From: an uncultured Alphaproteobacteria bacterium
Lineage (GTDB): Bacteria > Pseudomonadota > Alphaproteobacteria > Rhizobiales > Aestuariivirgaceae
NCBI GenBank assembly: GCA_937870685.1
Contig: CALMZX010000056.1
Span: 1-63,962, forward strand
Direction: 5' to 3'
Length of the DNA: 63,962 bases
Translations under genes and position numbers: made by a program
Notes under the pieces: model-generated
Seen by the model: only the letters and a program-made list of their open reading frames with translations
Database searches by the model: none
Told to the model about the DNA's origin: nothing
Shown: positions 40,499 to 49,791 of the stretch, piece after piece
How positions within the stretch are numbered: position 1 is the first letter of the stretch
How the letters are laid out: every line of letters starts with the position of its first letter

Positions 40499-41902
40499 AT
40501 GAGCAAGCACGACTACGTTGTCGCCGACATCAAGCTGGCAGACTGGGGCCGCAAGGAAATCGAGATGGCGGAGGTCGAAATGCCGGGCCTCATGGCGACC
40601 CGCGCCGAATTCGCCAAGGAGCAGCCGCTCAAGGGCGCGCGCATCTCCGGCTCGCTGCACATGACCATCCAGACCGCCGTTCTCATCGAGACGCTGAAGG
40701 CACTGGGAGCAGACGTGCGCTGGGCCTCGTGCAACATCTTCTCGACGCAGGACCACGCCGCCGCAGCCATCGCGGCGGGCGGCACGCCGGTCTTCGCCGT
40801 CAAGGGCGAGACACTGGCCGACTACTGGGAATACACCGCCAGGATCTTCGACTGGGCCGACGGCAAGCCCTCCAACATGATCCTCGATGACGGCGGCGAC
40901 GCCACGCTCTACATCCTTCTGGGCGAGAAAGCCGAGAAGAACCCCGCCCTCATCGCGCATCCGAAGTCGGAAGAAGAGGAATGCCTCTTCGCCGCCATCA
41001 AGGAGCGCATCAAGAACCAGCCGGGCTGGTTTGAGAAGCAGCGCAAGGCCATCATCGGCGTCTCGGAAGAGACGACCACGGGTGTGCACCGCCTTTATGA
41101 CATGCAGAAGAAGGGCGAGCTTCCCTTCCCGGCGATCAACGTCAATGACAGCGTGACGAAGTCGAAGTTCGACAACAAGTACGGCTGCAAGGAATCGCTT
41201 GTCGATGCCATCCGCCGCGGCACCGACGTGATGATGGCCGGCAAGATTGCCGTGGTCTGCGGCTATGGCGACGTGGGCAAGGGCTCCGCCGCCTCGCTGC
41301 GCGGTGCGGGTGCGCGTGTCATCGTCACCGAAGTCGATCCGATCTGCGCGCTGCAGGCGTCCATGGACGGCTTTGCCGTGCAGACCCTGCAGGAGACGCT
41401 GGGCACCGCCGACATCTATGTGACCGCGACCGGCAACAAGGACGTCATCACCATCGACGACATGAAGCAGATGAAGGACATGGCCATCGTCTGCAACATC
41501 GGCCACTTCGACAACGAGATCCAGGTGGCGGAACTGAAGAACTTCCCGTGGACCAACATCAAGCCGCAGGTTGATCTCGTGAAGTTCCCCAAGGGCAACC
41601 GCATCGTGCTGCTCTCGGAAGGGCGCCTCGTCAACCTCGGCAATGCCACGGGGCATCCGAGCTTCGTGATGAGCGCCTCCTTCACCAACCAGACGCTGGC
41701 GCAGATGGAATTGTACACCAACCGTTCCACGGGCAAGTACAAGAACGAAGTCTACGTGCTCCCGAAGCAACTGGACGAGAAGGTGGCGCGCCTCCACCTC
41801 GGCAAGCTCGGCGTCAAGCTCACCGAACTCCGCCCCGAACAGGCCGCCTACATCGGCGTGACCCCGGAAGGCCCGTTCAAGGGGGAACAGTACCGCTACT
41901 GA
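40499..41902 (+). CDS. ahcY: Adenosylhomocysteinase (S-adenosylhomocysteine hydrolase)
   Basis: AhcY (467 residues) splits S-adenosylhomocysteine into adenosine and homocysteine, relieving product inhibition of methyltransferases. Family features are [17 protein letters not shown] at the start, [37 protein letters not shown], the NAD loop [15 protein letters not shown] and the C-terminal [18 protein letters not shown] precedes the ATG at 40499. The frame opens 19 codons earlier, but that part is not conserved. A palindrome precedes it and a hairpin terminator follows. Confidence 0.97.
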   Translation: MSKHDYVVADIKLADWGRKEIEMAEVEMPGLMATRAEFAKEQPLKGARISGSLHMTIQTAVLIETLKALGADVRWASCNIFSTQDHAAAAIAAGGTPVFAVKGETLADYWEYTARIFDWADGKPSNMILDDGGDATLYILLGEKAEKNPALIAHPKSEEEECLFAAIKERIKNQPGWFEKQRKAIIGVSEETTTGVHRLYDMQKKGELPFPAINVNDSVTKSKFDNKYGCKESLVDAIRRGTDVMMAGKIAVVCGYGDVGKGSAASLRGAGARVIVTEVDPICALQASMDGFAVQTLQETLGTADIYVTATGNKDVITIDDMKQMKDMAIVCNIGHFDNEIQVAELKNFPWTNIKPQVDLVKFPKGNRIVLLSEGRLVNLGNATGHPSFVMSASFTNQTLAQMELYTNRSTGKYKNEVYVLPKQLDEKVARLHLGKLGVKLTELRPEQAAYIGVTPEGPFKGEQYRY

Positions 41903-41944
41903 CGTCCGTCCGGGCGACCCCGGACACAATCTGACGCATCGGAC

Positions 41945-41977
41945 CACCCCGTGACGGATTCACCTCGCGGGGTGTTT
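41945..41977 (+). terminator. Probable terminator after ahcY
   Basis: CACCCCG (41945-41951) pairs with CGGGGTG (41968-41974) around a 16-base loop and is followed by TTTCTGTCT. The T-run is short and the loop long, so termination is likely but perhaps partial. It separates ahcY from divL. Confidence 0.55.
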
Positions 41978-42048
41978 CTGTCTATACCGGGGCATTCCTT
42001 GTTGGTTGGTGATTCGCGTGTGCGTTGGGGGCGGACGGAGGAGAAGGC

Positions 42049-44496
42049 GTGTCTCTGTGGGGTGGCAATCGTTTGGACAGAGGCAGCGCGCTTCGTGCGG
42101 GCCTGTCTTCGGCTGCCCTCATGCTGGCGGCCCCTGAGGCTCTTGCCAGCAATCACATCGCGCTCACGGCCGAAACACTGACAGCCACCGCGCTCGGTTC
42201 AACCGCCGTGTTGCTGGCGCTGGGCTTTTCCGTCCTGGCCCTGATCAAGCAGCGCAAACGCCTGCGCCAGTCGCAGGTGCGCATCGCCGATCTCGAACTG
42301 CTGCTCAACGAGGCGGAGGTCTCGCTGCTTTCCGAGCCGCAGGTGCTGGCGATCTGGCGCGGCACCGAGGACAAGCCGGAGCGTCTCATCAACAACATGC
42401 GAGGCACCGCCCAGGTGCCCACACAGACGAATGAGATCCTCGCCTTCGCAGACTGGCTGGAGCGCGATTCCACCACCAGCATCAGCGCCGCGCTGGCCGA
42501 GTTGCGCGGCTCGGGCCGGGCCTTCAACATCGGCATCAAGACGCTGAAGGGCGAGTTGCTGGAGGCCGATGGCCGGGCCGCGGGCGGGCTTGCCACCCTG
42601 CGCATCCGCCCGCTCATCGGCGAGCGGCGGCAGATGACCGAACTCTCCTTCGATGCCAGCAAGCTCGGCAAGCAGGTTGAGCGCCTCTCCTCCATCCTCG
42701 ACTCCGCCCCTTTTCCCGCCTGGATCAACGGCAAGGATGGCGCGCTGCTGTGGGCCAACCAGGCCTATGTCTCCGCCGTGGAAGCGCCGAGCTTCGAAGC
42801 CGCCCAGCGCGCCACCAGCCTGATGAAGGCCTCCGACATCGATGCCAGCCGGGCTGATCCCGCCCGGCACCTCCTTGGCCGCGTGCATGCCGTGCAGCAG
42901 GGCAACCGCCGCGCCTACAACATCCACCAGATGGCGGTAGATGATGGTGTCGCAGGTTTCGCCATCGACGTGTCGGCGCTGGAAAATGCCGAGAAGGAAC
43001 TGGACCGCCATGTCCGCGCCCACACCTCGACACTCGACAAGCTCGACACCGCCATCGCCATCTTCGGGCCGGACCAGCGCCTGCGCTTCTTCAACCAGGC
43101 CTATGCGAAACTCTGGGGCCTTGACGTGAAATGGCTGGAGGGCCAGCCCCTCGACGGTGAAATTCTCGACCGCCTGCGTGCCTCGCGGCTCTTGCCGGAA
43201 CAGGCCAACTACCGCGAATGGAAGACCAAGCAGCTCTCCTCCTACACCACCCTCGATGTGCGGGAGAACTACTGGTACCTTCCGGACGGCCGTTCGCTCA
43301 TGGTGATCTGCGAGCAGCATCCCTTCGGCGGTGTCACCTATCTCTATGAAAACCTCACCAAGGAACACCAGCTGGAAAGCCGCGTGAACGAACTGTTCGA
43401 CACGCAGCGTGAAACCCTCGACAACCTGGCGGAGGCGGTGGCGCTGTTCGGCACCGATGGCTGCCTGCGCCTTGCCAATCCCGCCTTCGAGCGGCTGTGG
43501 CAGGTGCCCGCCGTGGCCAAGTCGCATGTGGACGAATTCTCGCGCCTGCCCGGCCTTGAGCCGGACGCCCGTGCCGCATGGTCCGACATCCGCTATGGCA
43601 TCACCGGGCTGGAAGGCTCCCGCAAGCGCGCCGAAGGCCGCTTCCGCCACGGCGATCTCTTCCTCAGCTTCCGCGCCACGCCGCTGCCGGACGGTCATGC
43701 GCTCATCACCTTCGCCGATGTCACGGATTCGGTGCGCGCCGAGCAGGCACTCCGCGACCGTACCGAGGCGCTGGAAGCAGCCGACCGCCTCAAGACCACA
43801 TTCCTCTCCAGCGTTTCCTACGAAATCCGCACGCCGCTGACCAGCGTCTCCGGCTTCGCCGAAGCGCTCGACGCAGGCATTGCCGGCGCGCTCACGGCAA
43901 AGCAGCGCGAATATGTGCTGGACATCCGCCGCTCGGCGGGTGACCTCACCACCATCATTGATGCCATCATCGATCTTTCAGCGATCGATGCCGGTGCCAT
44001 GGAACTGAAGCTGGCGCCCATCGACGTGATGACGCTGCTGGAAAATGCCACGACGCGGGTCATGCCGGGCCTGGAGCGGCGCAACCAGACCATCGCCATC
44101 GAGGTCGCGGCCAATGTGCCGGAGATCAAGGGCGACGAAGCGCGCCTGGAGCAGGTGCTGGGCCATCTCCTGTCCAACGCCATTGGCTTCTCGCCACCGG
44201 GCGCCAAGATCACCATGGGCGCGAGGCGCGCCAAGGACATGGTGCAGATCTGGGTCGCCGACACCGGGCGCGGCATGGATTCGGAATTCCAGGGCAAGGC
44301 CTTCGAGCGCTTCCAGTCGAAACCGTCGCCGGGCAGCCACCGCGGGCCCGGCCTTGGCCTGTCGCTGGTGAAGAGCTTCACCGAACTGCATGGCGGGCGA
44401 GTCTCACTGGTGTCAAAGCTCGACCATGGCACCACGGTCGTCTGCTCGCTTCCCATCGACGGCCCGCAACGCAAATCCGCCGCACGGGCGGCGTAG
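42049..44496 (+). CDS. divL: DivL-type PAS sensor kinase with Tyr at the phospho-acceptor site
   Basis: This 815-residue membrane protein has an N-terminal hydrophobic region (about 15-70), then PAS-like domains (about 215-315, 330-440 and 450-560), HisKA and HATPase. The H-box reads SVSYEIRTPLTS: Tyr591 (codon 43819-43821) replaces the phospho-acceptor His, the hallmark of Caulobacter DivL, which controls the CckA-CtrA pathway. HATPase motifs NAIGFSP, DTGRGMD and GPGLGLSL are intact. I place the start at GTG 42049, preceded by a perfect GGAGGAG; a TTG lies 24 bases upstream. The position after ahcY matches rhizobial divL. The exact number of PAS domains is uncertain. Confidence 0.9.
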   Translation: MSLWGGNRLDRGSALRAGLSSAALMLAAPEALASNHIALTAETLTATALGSTAVLLALGFSVLALIKQRKRLRQSQVRIADLELLLNEAEVSLLSEPQVLAIWRGTEDKPERLINNMRGTAQVPTQTNEILAFADWLERDSTTSISAALAELRGSGRAFNIGIKTLKGELLEADGRAAGGLATLRIRPLIGERRQMTELSFDASKLGKQVERLSSILDSAPFPAWINGKDGALLWANQAYVSAVEAPSFEAAQRATSLMKASDIDASRADPARHLLGRVHAVQQGNRRAYNIHQMAVDDGVAGFAIDVSALENAEKELDRHVRAHTSTLDKLDTAIAIFGPDQRLRFFNQAYAKLWGLDVKWLEGQPLDGEILDRLRASRLLPEQANYREWKTKQLSSYTTLDVRENYWYLPDGRSLMVICEQHPFGGVTYLYENLTKEHQLESRVNELFDTQRETLDNLAEAVALFGTDGCLRLANPAFERLWQVPAVAKSHVDEFSRLPGLEPDARAAWSDIRYGITGLEGSRKRAEGRFRHGDLFLSFRATPLPDGHALITFADVTDSVRAEQALRDRTEALEAADRLKTTFLSSVSYEIRTPLTSVSGFAEALDAGIAGALTAKQREYVLDIRRSAGDLTTIIDAIIDLSAIDAGAMELKLAPIDVMTLLENATTRVMPGLERRNQTIAIEVAANVPEIKGDEARLEQVLGHLLSNAIGFSPPGAKITMGARRAKDMVQIWVADTGRGMDSEFQGKAFERFQSKPSPGSHRGPGLGLSLVKSFTELHGGRVSLVSKLDHGTTVVCSLPIDGPQRKSAARAA

Positions 44497-44593
44497 TGAA
44501 TGCGGATGTTGCTTGAATCACCATTGAACTCCGTCACCCCGGCGAAGGCGTGAGGGATTGCGAAAGCGTAACTCCTTGAATGCCCAAATCACC

Positions 44594-46099
44594 ATGATCC
44601 TCCACACCACATCCCCCGCCGAGACCGAAGCCCTTGCGGCGCGCCTGTCATTGTGGGCGCGGCCCGGCTTTCTCATTCTTCTCTCGGGCGATCTCGGCAG
44701 CGGCAAGTCTACCTTTGCCCGCGCCTTCATCCGCGCGCTGGCGGAGGGCCGCGGTGATTTCGACGTGCCAAGCCCCACCTTCACGCTGGTGCAGGCCTAC
44801 GACGAGACTCGCATTCCCGTCTTCCATGCCGATCTCTACCGCCTCAAGGATGCAGGCGATCTGGATGAACTCGGTCTGGGCGATCTGCTGGCGAGCCATG
44901 TGGGGCTGGTGGAGTGGCCGGAAAAACTCTCCCCCCCGGTTGCGGATGTGCTGCATCTCGCTTTCAGCGGGTCAGGCGAGGCCCGCGACATTGCGATTGA
45001 TGCGGCAGGTGGCTGGGCCAGGGCGCTGGAACGTGATGCCGAGATCGAGAGCTTCCTTGCACCGTTGCGGCCCTTCACCCGGCACTTCCTCGAAGGCGAT
45101 GCCTCGGCGCGGCGCTATGAATGGCTTGAGGTTCAGGACGGGTCGAAGCCGTTGCTGATGGACATGCCCACCCAGCCGGATGGCCCACCCGTCAAGGATG
45201 GCAAGCCCTACAGTGCCATCGCGCATCTGGCTGAGGGCATCCGTTCGGTTCTCTGTGTCAATGAGGTGCTGGGCCAGGCCATGGGCTACAGCGCGCCCAA
45301 AACCCTGCGTCATGATGTAGGCCACGGTCTTGCCCTCATCGAGAACCTCGGGGGCAAGGTCTATGGCAGGATGCTGCTGGCGGGCGAGGACATGACCGAA
45401 CCCATGCTCACGGCGGCGGAACTGCTGGCCGACATGGGCCAGCGCAGGTGGCCCACCGCCAGCGAACATCCGCATTGGGGCACATACCGGTTGCCATCCT
45501 ATGACGAAGAGGCCCTGCTCATCGAAGCGGACCTGCTGCCATCGTGGTTCTGGGCCTATCTGCATGGCAGCGCACCGCCGCCGGAGATCAACGCCACGTT
45601 TGCCGCGGTGTGGCGAACACTCATTCCCCACACCGTGCAGGACAAACCGCAATGGGTGCTGCGCGATTTCCATTCGCCCAACCTCATCTGGATTCCGCAA
45701 CGCAGCGGCATCAAACGCGTTGGCCTGATCGACACGCAGGATGCACTGCTTGGCCACGCGGCCTATGATCTCATGTCCATGACGCAGGACGCGCGCGTCG
45801 ACATTCCCGATGCGCTGGCGGCGCGCACGGTTGAGCACTACCTCTCTCTGCGCTCCGGCGAAGACAGTTTTGACACGGCGGCCTTCCTCACCGCCTATGC
45901 CGTTCTGGGGGCACAGCGCGCCACCAAGATTCTCGGCATCTTCGCACGGCTTTCCAAGCGGGACGGCAAGCACGGCTATCTCCGCCACATGCCACGCGTC
46001 TCGCGGGCTCTGGCGCAAAGCCTTGAACACCCTGTGCTGGCGGACCTGAAGCAGTGGTATCTCGACCACTTGCCGGAAGCCCTGTCGGTGAAGGCATGA
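44594..46099 (+). CDS. TsaE-AmgK fusion: tRNA t6A ATPase subunit and MurNAc/GlcNAc kinase-like phosphotransferase
   Basis: The 501-residue protein joins two enzymes. Residues 1-145 are TsaE, the ATPase of the N6-threonylcarbamoyl-adenosine tRNA modification complex (Walker A GDLGSGKSTFARAF, PSPTFTLVQAY, FHADLYRL, GLVEWPEKL). Residues about 160-500 are an aminoglycoside-phosphotransferase fold like AmgK (catalytic WVLRDFHSPNLIW, metal loop GLIDTQDALLGH), which phosphorylates N-acetylmuramate at the anomeric position. The next gene, murU, catalyses the following step. The start is uncertain: ATG 44594 is preferred, TTG 44558 is possible. The fusion is known in rhizobia. Confidence 0.92.
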   Translation: MILHTTSPAETEALAARLSLWARPGFLILLSGDLGSGKSTFARAFIRALAEGRGDFDVPSPTFTLVQAYDETRIPVFHADLYRLKDAGDLDELGLGDLLASHVGLVEWPEKLSPPVADVLHLAFSGSGEARDIAIDAAGGWARALERDAEIESFLAPLRPFTRHFLEGDASARRYEWLEVQDGSKPLLMDMPTQPDGPPVKDGKPYSAIAHLAEGIRSVLCVNEVLGQAMGYSAPKTLRHDVGHGLALIENLGGKVYGRMLLAGEDMTEPMLTAAELLADMGQRRWPTASEHPHWGTYRLPSYDEEALLIEADLLPSWFWAYLHGSAPPPEINATFAAVWRTLIPHTVQDKPQWVLRDFHSPNLIWIPQRSGIKRVGLIDTQDALLGHAAYDLMSMTQDARVDIPDALAARTVEHYLSLRSGEDSFDTAAFLTAYAVLGAQRATKILGIFARLSKRDGKHGYLRHMPRVSRALAQSLEHPVLADLKQWYLDHLPEALSVKA

Positions 46100-46821
46100 C
46101 GGAGCGCATCGGCCATACAACCATGGTTCTGGCGGCGGGCTTCGGCACGCGCATGCGGCCCCTGACCAACACCATGCCCAAGCCGCTCATCCCGGTCGCC
46201 GGCCAACCGATCATCGCCCACGGCTTTGACCGCCTGCGCGCCGCCCATGTGACGAAGGCCGTGGTCAACGCCCACTACCTCGCGGAACAGATCGAGGCAT
46301 GGTGTGCCACGGTGTCATCGCCCACAACACGCATATCGGACGAACGTGACGCGATTCTCGATACGGGTGGCGGCATTGCGCGGGCCTTACCGCTTCTGGG
46401 TGATGATCCGTTTTTCGTCCTCAACAGCGACTCCTTCTGGATCGACCGGAGCACGCCTGCTCTTACACGCCTGCGCGCCGCGTGGGATGATTCCGCCATG
46501 GATTGCCTGCTGCTGCTCTGCGATCCCGCACACACCACGGGCTATGACGGCAGCGGCGATTTCGTTCTTGGCGGTGATGGCAGGCTCACACGCGCCAAGC
46601 ATGCGCCGAGCCAGAAGGCGCTCGCTTACATCGGCGGCTATCTCGTGCATCCCCGTCTCTTTGACCATGCGCCGCAGGGCGCCTTCTCCATGAACCTGTT
46701 GTGGGACCGCGCCATTGCCGCAGGCCGTCTCCACGGTCTTGCCCATGACGGACACTGGCTCCATGTTGGCACGCCAGAGGCCATCGGCGCAGCCGAAGAC
46801 TGGTTGAAACGGAACACCTGA
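46096..46821 (+). CDS. murU: N-acetylmuramate alpha-1-phosphate uridylyltransferase-like nucleotidyltransferase
   Basis: This 241-residue sugar nucleotidyltransferase has the signature MVLAAGFGTRMRPLTNTMPK followed by PLIPVAGQP, then ILDTGGGIARALP and FFVLNSDSFW. With AmgK it forms a peptidoglycan-recycling shortcut from MurNAc to UDP-MurNAc that bypasses MurA and gives intrinsic fosfomycin tolerance in Pseudomonas. It overlaps the tsaE-amgK stop by four bases (ATGA), and addB starts immediately after its own stop. Confidence 0.88.
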   Translation: MTERIGHTTMVLAAGFGTRMRPLTNTMPKPLIPVAGQPIIAHGFDRLRAAHVTKAVVNAHYLAEQIEAWCATVSSPTTRISDERDAILDTGGGIARALPLLGDDPFFVLNSDSFWIDRSTPALTRLRAAWDDSAMDCLLLLCDPAHTTGYDGSGDFVLGGDGRLTRAKHAPSQKALAYIGGYLVHPRLFDHAPQGAFSMNLLWDRAIAAGRLHGLAHDGHWLHVGTPEAIGAAEDWLKRNT

Positions 46822-49791
46822 ATGCAGCCAGAGCCGCATGTCTGGACCTGTGACGCCGGACTGATCGGCGCCCTGGCGCAGCGCGTGCTTGACGGCTTCC
46901 CGCTCGATGGCAAAGGACCGCACGATCTCTCGCGCTGGACCATCCTCGTGCCCACGCGGCGCGCGGCGCGGACGCTGGAGACGCAGCTCTTCAAGCTCTC
47001 TGGATCATCGGCCCTGCTGCTGCCGCGGGTGCGGCCCATCGGCGATGCTGACGAAGACCTTCTGGCCGACGTCTTTCCGGACGTGCGTGTGCCCGAGGCC
47101 GTGTCCTCCATGGGGCAGCTCTTCCTGCTGCTGACCCTGGTGGGTGAATGGGCCGCGGCCAATCCGCACCTGGCGCTGGCGCAGGACGTGCAGGGCTCGC
47201 GCAGCCAGGCGCTGGGGCTGGCGCAATCCCTCGCCGACCTCGTCTCGCAGATGGAGACCGAAGAAGTCACCGCCAGTCTCGGCAACGCCTTCGAGGGGCT
47301 CGACCTTGCCGAACACCGCCAGACCCTTCTCTCGCTCCTGCATCTGGTGCAGGACGAACTGCCCCGGCGTCTGCATGGACTGGAGCGCAGCGGACCTGCA
47401 GAACGGCGCAACCGGCTGATCCGGCTGGAGGCGCAACGCATCGCGGCGGACATCTCGTCAGGCCCGGTCATCGCGGCGGGTTCAACGGGCACGAATCCCG
47501 CGACTCGCGACCTGCTCAAGGCCATCGCCCAGCACCCCAATGGGGCCGTCATCCTTCCGGGGCTTGATCGCGGCCTTGACGCCGACTCCTGGGATGCCGC
47601 CGGTCCGAACCATCCGCAGCACGCCCTGAAGATCCTCTTGGCCCATCTCGGTGTGGCCCGCGAGCAGGTGCGCGACCTCGCCCACGCCACGCCGCGCCAA
47701 CCGCTGGCGCGCGAGATCATGCGTCCTGCCGAGATGACCGAACGCTGGTCCGATCCCGCCCTGCTGCCTGCCGAAACACTGACGGCGGCGCGGGCGGGCT
47801 TGCGCCTCGTCGAAGCACCTGACCGTCACATGGAAGCCCGCAGCATCGCGCTTCTCCTGCGCGAGGTGCTGGAAACACCGGAGCGGACGGCGGCCCTCGT
47901 GACGCCGGACCGCGATCTCGCCCAGATGGTCACAGCCGAACTGGCGCGCTGGTCGGCGGCCATTGATGATTCCGGCGGCGAGCCGCTCATCCGCTTTGGC
48001 CGCGCCCAGCTGTGCAAGCTCGTCATCGATTGCGTGGAGGAGGATTTTTCACCCGCCGCGCTGGTTGCCCTTCTCGCCCATCCCGCCGTGACATTGGGCC
48101 TTGAGAATACGCGCGGACTGGCACAGCTCTTTGAACTGGTGCTGCTGCGGCAGGACCTGCCACCCGCAGGGCCGGAAGACTTCTCCGCCACGCTGGCCAG
48201 CCAGCGTCCCCTGCGCGAAAAGGACCGCCATGCCCACCGCGCCATCGGTGCCATGGATGATGCGGCGTGGGCGGCGTTGGCCGATTTCACCGCACGCCTC
48301 GCCGCAGCGCTGACGCCCTTGGCGGAGACAGCACCTGGCAGCCTGGCCGATCATGTTGCCCGTCTCACAACCTGTCTTGATGCGCTGGCACCAGCGGAGG
48401 ACGATGACGGAACGGCCCGCGCCTTTGCCGATGCGATGCAGGCGCTGACGGCTGAGTCCGCGCATCATCCGGACGGCACATTCCGGCGCAGCCTTGTCAG
48501 CATTGCCTGGGCGTTGCGGCAGGACACCCTGCGCCCGCCGCAGCGCCCGGGCACGCGCCTTGCCATTTTTGGCCTCGCTGAGGCGCGCATGATCGATGCC
48601 GACCTTGTGGTGCTTTCGGGCCTCAACGAAACGGTGTGGCCCGCCGCAACCGATCCCGGCCCCTGGGTCAACCGTGCCATGCGCGGAAAACTCGGCCTTG
48701 CCGCACCGGAGCGCGACATCGGCCAGACCGCCCATGACTTTGTCCAGGGCCTGATGCACCCAAGTGTTGCCGTCACGTGGTCGAAGCGCGCGGGCAAGGC
48801 ACCGCTGATGCCGTCGCGCTGGATCCTGCGGCTGCGCGCCCTTCTGGAAAAATGTGGCGTGCCCGCCGACCGGCATCTGGACACGGCGCTGCCCCTGCTG
48901 GCACGGGCGCTGGACCAGCCGCAGGCCTCAGTCACGCTTGCCATGCCGCGCCCGGCACCGCCGGTTTCGCTGCGGCCCAAACGTCTTTCGGTCACCGAGA
49001 TCGAGAAGCTGATCCGCGACCCCTATGCCATTTTTGCGCGACGCATCCTTGGACTTGATGCCATCGAACCCTTGGGTGGCACGGCAGACCTGTCGCTGCG
49101 CGGTCTCCTCGTCCATGATGCGCTGCACCGCTATGTCGCGGGTCGGGAGGCAACACTGCCTGCCCTTCTGGCCGCAGGCGAAGCGGCCTTCGCACCCTAC
49201 ATGGCCCATGCGGACGTTCGGCATTTCTGGTGGCCGCGCTTCCGGCGCATGGCGGCGGCCTTCGTTGACGAAGACAACAGCCTGCGATCGGACGTGGCCG
49301 CGAGCCTCGCCGAATGTCCCGGCAAGGTGAAGTTCCTGCTGGACGGCATTGAACACCTCCTTCACGCCCGCGCCGACCGCATTGACATCACGCGGCAACG
49401 CACGGCCCGCTTCATCGACTACAAGACGGGAACCGTGCCAAGCCCCGGGCAGGTGGAGTCCGGCCTCAGCCCGCAACTCACCCTGGAAGCGGCGATCCTG
49501 CGCCATGGCAGCTTCGGCGAGCAGCTGCCTGCCGACGCGGACGACCTGATCTACATCCAGACCGGCGGTGGCCGCACGCCGGTGAAGGTGACATCGCTCG
49601 CCAGTGGCAGGAAGCCACTCGACATTGCCGCCACGGCGCAGAAACATTTTGAAGGACTGCAGCGCCTGCTGACACGCTATCTTTCACCCGGACAGGTCTA
49701 TGTGCCGCGCGCGGTGATGTACAAGGAGGATGACGTCTCCGACTATGACCATCTCTCGCGCTTCGCAGAATGGTCGCGGGGGGGCGCATGA
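46822..49791 (+). CDS. addB: Double-strand break repair protein AddB
   Basis: AddB (989 residues) pairs with AddA in the helicase-nuclease that processes double-strand ends for RecA. The N-terminal half is a degenerate helicase-like region (TILVPTRRAARTLE, GSTGTNPATRDLLKA). The C-terminal nuclease domain has LLVHDALHRYV and the catalytic RTARFIDYKTGTVPS. Alphaproteobacterial AddB often lacks the four-Cys iron-sulfur signature, and I see none here. The start follows the murU stop directly, and the stop overlaps addA by four bases. Confidence 0.94.
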   Translation: MQPEPHVWTCDAGLIGALAQRVLDGFPLDGKGPHDLSRWTILVPTRRAARTLETQLFKLSGSSALLLPRVRPIGDADEDLLADVFPDVRVPEAVSSMGQLFLLLTLVGEWAAANPHLALAQDVQGSRSQALGLAQSLADLVSQMETEEVTASLGNAFEGLDLAEHRQTLLSLLHLVQDELPRRLHGLERSGPAERRNRLIRLEAQRIAADISSGPVIAAGSTGTNPATRDLLKAIAQHPNGAVILPGLDRGLDADSWDAAGPNHPQHALKILLAHLGVAREQVRDLAHATPRQPLAREIMRPAEMTERWSDPALLPAETLTAARAGLRLVEAPDRHMEARSIALLLREVLETPERTAALVTPDRDLAQMVTAELARWSAAIDDSGGEPLIRFGRAQLCKLVIDCVEEDFSPAALVALLAHPAVTLGLENTRGLAQLFELVLLRQDLPPAGPEDFSATLASQRPLREKDRHAHRAIGAMDDAAWAALADFTARLAAALTPLAETAPGSLADHVARLTTCLDALAPAEDDDGTARAFADAMQALTAESAHHPDGTFRRSLVSIAWALRQDTLRPPQRPGTRLAIFGLAEARMIDADLVVLSGLNETVWPAATDPGPWVNRAMRGKLGLAAPERDIGQTAHDFVQGLMHPSVAVTWSKRAGKAPLMPSRWILRLRALLEKCGVPADRHLDTALPLLARALDQPQASVTLAMPRPAPPVSLRPKRLSVTEIEKLIRDPYAIFARRILGLDAIEPLGGTADLSLRGLLVHDALHRYVAGREATLPALLAAGEAAFAPYMAHADVRHFWWPRFRRMAAAFVDEDNSLRSDVAASLAECPGKVKFLLDGIEHLLHARADRIDITRQRTARFIDYKTGTVPSPGQVESGLSPQLTLEAAILRHGSFGEQLPADADDLIYIQTGGGRTPVKVTSLASGRKPLDIAATAQKHFEGLQRLLTRYLSPGQVYVPRAVMYKEDDVSDYDHLSRFAEWSRGGA

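Noticed and set aside
40481..41947. 488-codon minus-strand frame opposite ahcY
   Set aside because: It is a shadow; ahcY is complete and highly conserved on the other strand.
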